From the NCBI GenBank assembly GCA_947453695.1, contig CANGHW010000008.1, positions 20,321 to 84,320 of the forward strand: a stretch of 64,000 nt of DNA, written 5' to 3'. The DNA is from Opitutia bacterium. Its GTDB lineage: Bacteria; Verrucomicrobiota; Verrucomicrobiia; Opitutales; Opitutaceae. Numbering within the stretch: position 1 is the stretch's first letter; each line of letters begins with the position of its first letter. Positions 58,447 to 64,000 of the stretch are shown in pieces. The position numbers and the translations under genes are program-made. Below the pieces are notes generated by a model. It saw only the letters and a list, made by a program, of their open reading frames with translations, was not told where the DNA came from and ran no database searches.

Positions 58447-58587
58447 GGCGGGAGGTAGGAGAGGCGGAGCCGGAGGTGTGCGCAAAAAAGCGCGTTGGGT
58501 TGCAACGCGCCGAGCAGGAGTTTGGGCACTCGCGGGACGAGGCGTTGAACTTAGTGCGATTCTAAGGCGCAACCTACCCCGGAGACG

Positions 58588-58612
58588 ACGGCGGCCATAG
58601 ACCGCCGCTACA
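58588..58612. repeat. third copy of the 1641/1687 repeat
   Basis: Twenty-three of 25 positions match the arm at 1687-1711, ending CATAGACCGCCGCTACA. It lies five bases from the stop codon of the DUF1501 gene, again at the end of a gene. Confidence 0.8.
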
Positions 58613-58616
58613 GGAA

Positions 58617-60083
58617 TCAGAGGAAGCCAAGGTTGGGATTCTTGAAGCGGCCGATGTTGGGGAGGACCGTCGGGAGGTCGGTGGAACTGACACCAAACCA
58701 AGTGGCGAGGGTGGCGGCGTATTCGTCGACGCTGGTGGTGGGAATCCAGCGGCCGAGGCCGGTGTCGTCGGGGCCGTTGACGGTGAGGGCAGGCATCTTG
58801 CCGTAGATGTCGGTGCCCTTGACGGCGCCACCGACGACGAAGGCGTGGCTGCCCCAGCCGTGGTCGGAACCGTCGCCGTTGGAGCGGAAGGTGCGGCCGA
58901 AGTCGGAGGCGGTGAAGGTGGTGACCTGGTTGGCGACTCCGAGCTCGATGGTGGCGTTGTAGAAGGCGTTTACGGCCTGGCTGATTTGGGAGAGGAGGCC
59001 GGCATGGACGCCCGTCGTGGGGTCGGCGTTGACGACCTGGGAGGCGTGGAGATCCCAGCCGCCGAGTTGGACAAAGAAGATCTGGCGCTTGAGGCCGAGC
59101 GTGGGCGAAGCGGCGATGAGGCGCGCGGCCATCTTGAGCTGGTTACCGGCGGAGGTGTTGGGGAAGACGGTGGTAACAGCGCCAGAGGAGGCGAGGACGC
59201 TGTTGAGAAGGTCGGAGCTGACGATGGCGTCGCCGGAGGCGGAAGCGAAAGCGGTCTCGAAGAGGCCGGGCTGGGCCTGGCTGAAGAGATCTTTCTGCGC
59301 GCGGAAGCGGACGCCATCGGCGGTGGTCGGCGTGAGTGAAGTCGTGCTGCCGGTGAGGACGGTGGCGCCACCGGTGTTGATGACGTATTGGGAAACCTTG
59401 TTGCCGACTTCGAAGGTGTTTTTGCCGGCGACGCTGATCGACATGGAGATCTGGTCGCTGGTGTTGAAGGCGTTGACGAGGTCGGCGACGCGGCCGCCCC
59501 AGCCGGTGGAGGTGGGCTTGTCGGGGACGCTGTGCTGCCACTGGACCTGCTGGTCACTGTGGGAGAAGAGTTGCGGGGGAAGCGGGATGGAGCGCTTCGT
59601 GTATTGGTCCTTGGTGGTCGGGTAAACGAGGGTGCCGACGTTGGCGATGAGGGCGGCTTTGCCGGAGTTGAAGAGGGAGCGGAGCTCGGGGACGGCAGGG
59701 TGGAGGCCCCAGGTGCGGCCGTCGGAGGTCTTGGGGGCGATGTCGAGGAGGCTGGCGCGCGGGATGGCGAGATTGGAGCGAGCGGCGGCGTAAGCGGCGT
59801 AGCTGGCGGCGTCAGTAGCGACGCCGGAGCCGGTGGGGATGATGAGATTGTTGGCGTCGTTGCCGCCGTTGAGGAAGAGGCAGACGATGGCCTTGTAGTC
59901 GGAGGCGATGGGGGCACCGGCGACGGGGGGAAGTTGCGGGCCGTTGGCGGGGCTGGCGGCGGCGCCCATGAGGCGGAGGCTGCCAAGGGTGGAGAGGAGG
60001 CCGGTGGCGCCGACGGCGGCGCAGCAGGCGGAACCGAGGAATTCGCGGCGGGAGACTTCGGGGGCGGATTTCTTTTGGCTCAT
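58617..60083 (-). CDS. DUF1501 family Tat-exported protein
   Basis: A 488-residue protein with a twin-arginine leader (VSRREFLGSACCAAVGATGLL). The DUF1501 strings are present: YKAIVCLFLNGGNDANNLIIP, WGLHPAVPELRSLFNSGKAAL, FSHSDQQVQWQ, FVQLGGWDLHASQ and TFTASDFGRTFRSNGDGSDHGWG. The fold is alkaline-phosphatase/sulfatase-like with a likely metal site. The family nearly always pairs with a DUF1800 protein, as here (gap of 98 bases with a palindrome). Their joint role outside the cell is not known. Confidence 0.93.
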   Translation of the reverse strand: MSQKKSAPEVSRREFLGSACCAAVGATGLLSTLGSLRLMGAAASPANGPQLPPVAGAPIASDYKAIVCLFLNGGNDANNLIIPTGSGVATDAASYAAYAAARSNLAIPRASLLDIAPKTSDGRTWGLHPAVPELRSLFNSGKAALIANVGTLVYPTTKDQYTKRSIPLPPQLFSHSDQQVQWQHSVPDKPTSTGWGGRVADLVNAFNTSDQISMSISVAGKNTFEVGNKVSQYVINTGGATVLTGSTTSLTPTTADGVRFRAQKDLFSQAQPGLFETAFASASGDAIVSSDLLNSVLASSGAVTTVFPNTSAGNQLKMAARLIAASPTLGLKRQIFFVQLGGWDLHASQVVNADPTTGVHAGLLSQISQAVNAFYNATIELGVANQVTTFTASDFGRTFRSNGDGSDHGWGSHAFVVGGAVKGTDIYGKMPALTVNGPDDTGLGRWIPTTSVDEYAATLATWFGVSSTDLPTVLPNIGRFKNPNLGFL

Positions 60084-60155
60084 GTTGGGAGAGGGTGGGA
60101 GACCGGAAGAGGGAGAGAGAGGAGGAGGGCGAGAGGGGAGAAGGACGCAGCCAGA

Positions 60156-60175
60156 GGGCGGACTGAAGTCCGCCC
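60156..60175. repeat. GGGCGGAC-TGAA-GTCCGCCC hairpin
   Basis: Perfect 8-bp arms and 4-base loop between the DUF1800 and DUF1501 genes. Identical arms occur at 55818-55837. Confidence 0.8.
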
Positions 60176-60181
60176 AACTGA

Positions 60182-63100
60182 TTACTTTTGGACGGCGGCG
60201 GCGGGGGAGGTGAGGACGAGAAGGATGGCGGTCTTGGCGCGATCTTCCGTGGTGGTGGCGGTGGGGAGCGCGGCCAAGGCTGAGACGATGCGGGTGCGAG
60301 CGGCAGCGCTCAGGGTGTCGGCGCAGAGGACGCGGTTGAGGTGGTCGACGAGGGCCGTGGGGGTGGCCACGAGGGTTTGCTCGTAGGTCGTGTTCGGGAT
60401 GAGCACGTAGGGGGCGGCGGCGGTCGGCGCGCCGTTGGTCGTCGGGATGGCGGCGATGGCGAAGGTGCGAAGGTAGTTGGGCACGCTGATCGCGAAATTA
60501 TCGTCGGTGATTTCGAATTCCGGGGCGACGAGTCCGGCGGAGGCGAGCGGGCCGGGAAGCACGTAGTCGGAGTGGTAGAAATTAAAGACGGTAGGTGAGC
60601 GGAGGGCGGCTTGGGCGATGGAGCCGATGGCGTTGTAGACGAGCGTGGAGGAGTTAACGGTGGAGGTTCCTCCGGCGCCCGAAATGCGGTCGGCCGCGGC
60701 GGGCAGGGGCGTGGTGCCGGTGATAAACGTGCCGTCGGTGAGGGTGTGGCGGTAGCCGAGGTAGCGGCCGCTGGTGGAGGTGGAGCTAAAGCCGCGCAGG
60801 AGGGCGGTCATGCGGAGGAGGGGTTCCTTGAGTTTGCCGTAGGTGGCGTTGCTGGCGACGGCAGGTGAGCGGGCCTCGTAGTCGGTAAGGATGGCGCGGA
60901 CGACGGCACCGAGGTCACCGCGGACACCGGAGCCGTTGTCGGCAAATTTCTGAGCAACGCGGTAGACGTAGGAGGGGCTGGGGTTGCTGGTGACAAGGCG
61001 CTGGATGAGGAACTTCGAGACGAACGGACCGGTGTTGGCGTGAGTGAAGAGGGCGTCGAGGGCGAGCTGGAGGTCCTTGGTGCCGCCTTGGGCCGCGGGT
61101 ATGGGAGTAGCGCTGACGGGGCTGATGTTTTTGATCGTATCGTCGTGGAACGCCGGGAAGAGCTGCATCGGGCTGATGTAGTTCGAACCGGCGGTGCGGA
61201 AGGCAGTGAGGTTCGTCGAGGGGTAGGCCCAGCCAGTAAAGACCTTGGCCATCTCGGTGATGGTGGTCTGGTCGTAGGTGGCGACGGGGAGGCCGTCGGA
61301 GCCGAGGGCGAGGGTGCCGTCGGGGTTGAGTTGGGAGAGACCGATGGTGAAGAGCTGCATGATCTCGCGGGCGTAGTTCTCATCCGGCGTGGTGCCGGTG
61401 GCGGGATCGGCCTTGGAGTTGCGCAGGGAGCTGAGGTATTCGCCCATCATGGGGCTGAGGGTGACCTGCTCGAGCAGAGTGCGGAAATTGCCGAAGGCGC
61501 CATTACCGAGGATGTCGTAGTAGTTGGCGAGGGGCTCCGTGCGGTTGTCATCGCCGAGGGAAATGTCGGAGACAACGAGGATCTGGCTGAGGGCGTAGGC
61601 GACGCGCTGGCGGAGCTGATCGGGAGCGGTGAGGGCGAGCTTAAACCAGGCAGACTGGCGATTGGGCATGTGGATCGCGTTCCAGTTCGTGTAGCTGCTG
61701 CTGCCGCCAAAGGCGGTGCGATCAGCGATGGTGGCCGCGCGGTGAGACGAGAACGGAAGGGCGAGCTGATCGGTGATCCACTTGTCGATGCTACCGCCGG
61801 TGAGGGCGTCGATTTCGGTCTTGGTGGGGCCAAAGGTGGCTTGGGTCAGGAAGCGGGCGGCGTCGGTGGCGGTGACGTTGGTGAGGGCAACGGCGGGCGC
61901 GGCGGCGGGGGGAGTAAAGGTGCGCGAGCCGGAGCCTTGGATGAAGGCGCCCTTGACCTCACCGGTGGGGAACTTGGCGGTGTCGAGACGGACCGCGATA
62001 TTGCCAGACTTTAGCGCATCGAGCAGGGCGGTGCTGGAGTATTGCGCCGTGGGGGTGAAGTTCCATTGGGCGCCGTTGACCTGACCGACTGTGCCGAGCG
62101 GGAAGACGAAGTCTTCGTTGGTGCCGAGCACGAGGTAGGCGTTGGTGAGGGAGGAGCTGAGGTTAGAGAAAGAGACATTGACGGCGGCGAGCGTGCCGCT
62201 GGAGCTGAGGAGAATGGAAGCGGTGCCCGAGGCCGTGGAGCCGCTGAGGGCCGAGGTGGTGGGGCGGACACTGGCGACATAGAGCGTGGCCGGGCTATCG
62301 GCGATGCTGACCGTGGCGGAGGCTTGACCGCCGATGAGATAACCGGGGCCGGTGGCGAGGGTGAGGACGACGGTATCGGTGCCTTCGTTTTGCACATCGG
62401 GATTGGGCGAGAGGGGAATCTTCACGCTCGCGGCGCCGGCCGGGATGGTGACCGTGCCGAGGAGGGCGGGGTAATCGAATCCGTTAACTGCCGAACCGCC
62501 GACGCCATAATTAACAGCGAGCGGCAGGGCGGGATCGCCCGTGCGGAATACCGTAAACTCGCCGCGATTGTTGCCAGATTCGTCGGCCGAGGCGTCGGTC
62601 GCGGCGATGGTGACGGTGGGCGGGTTGGCGGGGGTGAGATCGTAAACCTCAATGAGGGAGAGGCCGGCGGTGCCATCCTGGGTGGCGACCTGAATGCCGT
62701 AGTTGCCGGGAGCGAGGTCGACGAGGAGAGCGGAATCTTTCGATCCGGCGGGGAAGGCGAACGCACCGGCCAGGCCGTAGGCGTTGGTGAGGCCGAGGGT
62801 GTCGGCCGCACGGGTGTCGGAGGGGGTGCCCCAGTTGTCGTTGGAGGCGAGGACAGTGCCGGTGGAGTTCGTGATCTTCAGCGATGGGTCGGCGAGTGTG
62901 CCAGTGAGACCGAAGGCGGCGAGAGCCGGACCGGACGAGCGGACGAGGAGCTTTCGGGTGCCGTTACCGGGGCCGACGACAAAGCCAATGATGGGGGCTG
63001 ACGTGGAGCTGACGGTGAGACGGGTGGAGGTGTTAAGAAGCTTGGCGCCGGCGTTGGCGCCGCCGACCTCGTAGACTTCGACGAGGGCGATGCCGGTGGT

Positions 63101-63571
63101 AGTGCCGGGGCCGGTGACTTGGGCGGAGTAGTTGCCCGGGGCAAGGGTGACAAGGACGGCGGAATCGCGACTGGTCGCACCGAGTGCAAAGGCGCCGACA
63201 GAGGAAAACGCGGCAGTGAGTTGTGCGGAAGTAGCGGCCCCGGTGCCGACGGGAGTGGCCCAGTTGTCGTTGGTAGCGATGACGACGTTGGAACTATTAT
63301 AGATCGTCAGGCTCGGATCGGCGATGGTGCCGGGGAGGTTGAACGGGGCGGATCCGAGGGTCGGGCCGATGGCGCGGATGAGGATCTGCTTGTTGGCCCC
63401 GGGGCCGACGACGAAGCCGGCGGTGAGGACCGCGGCGCCCGGGCCGGTGGCGGCGCGGGTAGAGATATTAGCGAGGCGCGGCTCTTGGGCGCGGACGGCC
63501 GGCGAGAGAAGCGCGGCGACGGTAACCAAGACGGAGACGAGGCGGGCAGCGGTTGAGCGGGGGAGGTTCAT
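60182..63571 (-). CDS. DUF1800 protein with tandem shared domains, Calx-beta and CHRD parts
   Basis: A 1129-residue exported protein. After a signal peptide (RLVSVLVTVAALLSPAVRAQ) come two copies of the 125-residue domain also found at the end of the xylanase (LANISTRAATGPGAAV ... ILIRAIGPTL; LLNTSTRLTVSST ... LLVRSSGPAL). A Calx-beta domain follows at about 300-405 (SADESGNNRGEFTVFRTGD), then a CHRD-like domain at about 410-535 (TASILLSSSGTLAAVNVSFS, FPTGEVKGAFIQG), and a DUF1800 domain from about 560 to the end (ARFLTQATFGPTKTEIDAL, ENYAREIMQLFTIGLSQLNPD). It forms a pair with DUF1501. The ATG at 63571 gives the signal peptide. Function of the pair is unknown; the N-terminal modules suggest surface attachment or ligand binding. 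Confidence 0.92.
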   Translation of the reverse strand: MNLPRSTAARLVSVLVTVAALLSPAVRAQEPRLANISTRAATGPGAAVLTAGFVVGPGANKQILIRAIGPTLGSAPFNLPGTIADPSLTIYNSSNVVIATNDNWATPVGTGAATSAQLTAAFSSVGAFALGATSRDSAVLVTLAPGNYSAQVTGPGTTTGIALVEVYEVGGANAGAKLLNTSTRLTVSSTSAPIIGFVVGPGNGTRKLLVRSSGPALAAFGLTGTLADPSLKITNSTGTVLASNDNWGTPSDTRAADTLGLTNAYGLAGAFAFPAGSKDSALLVDLAPGNYGIQVATQDGTAGLSLIEVYDLTPANPPTVTIAATDASADESGNNRGEFTVFRTGDPALPLAVNYGVGGSAVNGFDYPALLGTVTIPAGAASVKIPLSPNPDVQNEGTDTVVLTLATGPGYLIGGQASATVSIADSPATLYVASVRPTTSALSGSTASGTASILLSSSGTLAAVNVSFSNLSSSLTNAYLVLGTNEDFVFPLGTVGQVNGAQWNFTPTAQYSSTALLDALKSGNIAVRLDTAKFPTGEVKGAFIQGSGSRTFTPPAAAPAVALTNVTATDAARFLTQATFGPTKTEIDALTGGSIDKWITDQLALPFSSHRAATIADRTAFGGSSSYTNWNAIHMPNRQSAWFKLALTAPDQLRQRVAYALSQILVVSDISLGDDNRTEPLANYYDILGNGAFGNFRTLLEQVTLSPMMGEYLSSLRNSKADPATGTTPDENYAREIMQLFTIGLSQLNPDGTLALGSDGLPVATYDQTTITEMAKVFTGWAYPSTNLTAFRTAGSNYISPMQLFPAFHDDTIKNISPVSATPIPAAQGGTKDLQLALDALFTHANTGPFVSKFLIQRLVTSNPSPSYVYRVAQKFADNGSGVRGDLGAVVRAILTDYEARSPAVASNATYGKLKEPLLRMTALLRGFSSTSTSGRYLGYRHTLTDGTFITGTTPLPAAADRISGAGGTSTVNSSTLVYNAIGSIAQAALRSPTVFNFYHSDYVLPGPLASAGLVAPEFEITDDNFAISVPNYLRTFAIAAIPTTNGAPTAAAPYVLIPNTTYEQTLVATPTALVDHLNRVLCADTLSAAARTRIVSALAALPTATTTEDRAKTAILLVLTSPAAAVQK

Positions 63572-64000
63572 ACGGCGCAGAGAAGTATGCTGTGAATCCA
63601 AGGAGAAAGCTTCGCGGGGGAGGGGAGGGGCGAACGCGGTGAGGACGCCATCAGAGGCGTGTGGTGACATTGACGCAAGTTCGGGGGGTAATGCTAACCG
63701 AAAATTTACGTAGCCGTTACGGGTAAGACTTACGCCAAGGGGTGTTGGAACAAGGAGACGGAGTATGATTCCGGCCGTGCTAAGCCGCCGCAAAGTCGGC
63801 GGCGGGCCGGAAGTTGCCCGAGGTAGGGCGGCACTGCGCAGCCCAGTCGTCCCAAACGGCTTTGTTGCATAATCCAGGGTGATATCCGAGGCGGTTAAGC
63901 CGCAACGGGGAACGCCTGATGGTGATGGGTCGCGACAGCGACACGCGGGAGGACCGGGGCAAGCCCGGCCTTAACCAGCGCAACTTGCGTACTGATCCAG
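63572..64000. other. gene-poor right edge
   Basis: 429 bases upstream of the DUF1800 gene without a credible gene inside the window. The part 63690-63740 is less GC-rich (GAAAATTTACGTAGCCG) and may hold the promoter of the DUF1800 gene. From 63858 the DNA looks like the start of an insertion sequence. A short - strand frame (63780-63983) runs through the presumed IS end and is probably chance. Confidence 0.45.
63858..64000. mobile_element. candidate IS5-like (IS903-type) insertion sequence end
   Basis: GGCTTTGTTGCATAATCC at 63858-63875 resembles the terminal inverted repeats of the IS903 branch of the IS5 family (known form GGCTTTGTTGAATAAATC). The opposite end, target duplication and transposase would lie beyond the window, so this rests on one 18-base end only. 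Confidence 0.35.

Noticed and set aside
46741..63740. CTTACGCCAAGG found at 46741-46752 and 63729-63740
   Set aside because: Only 12 bases match and the flanks differ; this can occur by chance in 64 kb.
63780..63983. 67-residue - strand frame crossing the presumed IS end
   Set aside because: It reads straight through the inverted repeat (GLCNKA), which is a common chance frame at IS ends.

Overview
The window is GC-rich, gene-dense DNA that looks chromosomal and most resembles an Opitutaceae-like member of the Verrucomicrobia (class Opitutae). The support is qualitative: a very large TonB-dependent receptor with a carboxypeptidase-regulatory N-terminus next to a secreted GH10 xylanase, a DUF1501/DUF1800 pair, a Tat-exported Gfo/Idh/MocA oxidoreductase, ThuA- and NamZ-type proteins, and many short palindromic repeats between operons. 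I saw no rRNA, tRNA or CRISPR array. The left edge cuts a PQQ dehydrogenase and the right edge may enter an insertion sequence.

Layout. 1-8.9 kb: end of a quinoprotein dehydrogenase, two SDR enzymes, TrhA/hemolysin III, TspO, a Gfo/Idh/MocA oxidoreductase, a secreted GxSxG hydrolase-like protein, NamZ (DUF1343) and a WD40 protein. 9-16.1 kb: a carbohydrate locus with a ThuA-domain protein, a TonB-dependent receptor and, divergently, a GH10 xylanase. 16.2-25.6 kb: DinB protein, Fpg glycosylase, a 1771-residue hybrid histidine kinase overlapping a response regulator with a Cys-rich output, and a Tat-exported oxidoreductase ending in a clear rho-independent terminator. 25.6-36.4 kb: a secreted jelly-roll protein, a small NAD(P)-binding protein, a repeat-rich gap, an unknown helical protein, a metal-handling trio (lipoprotein, DUF3299, CobW GTPase), SelO, a CNNM/CorC protein and a ChrA transporter. 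36.4-43.9 kb: a first heavy-metal RND efflux operon (HME5-like pump). 43.9-46.7 kb: PaiB, a half-size EamA transporter, and a divergent two-gene RsbQ-PAS module. 46.8-57.7 kb: a copper efflux operon (YHS-like protein, CusC, CusB, CusA, CopA, secreted protein) facing a CnrYXH-like ECF sigma cassette. 57.9-63.6 kb: a small membrane protein, DUF1501 and DUF1800 proteins. 63.6-64 kb: gene-poor, with a candidate IS end.

The most interesting signals are these. (1) The copper operon and the ECF cassette are divergent, and each start is preceded by a copy of the same 38-bp bipartite sequence (30 of 38 positions identical), a candidate promoter pair for the local sigma factor. (2) The RsbQ-like hydrolase keeps its catalytic triad but is coupled to a PAS protein that ends not in a phosphatase but in a Cys/His motif. 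The same motif ends the response regulator 22 kb away, which suggests an undescribed output or sensory domain. (3) A tandem domain of about 125 residues is shared by the xylanase and the DUF1800 protein. (4) Several families of short GC palindromes and periodic 'word' repeats sit at operon boundaries and even inside protein linkers.
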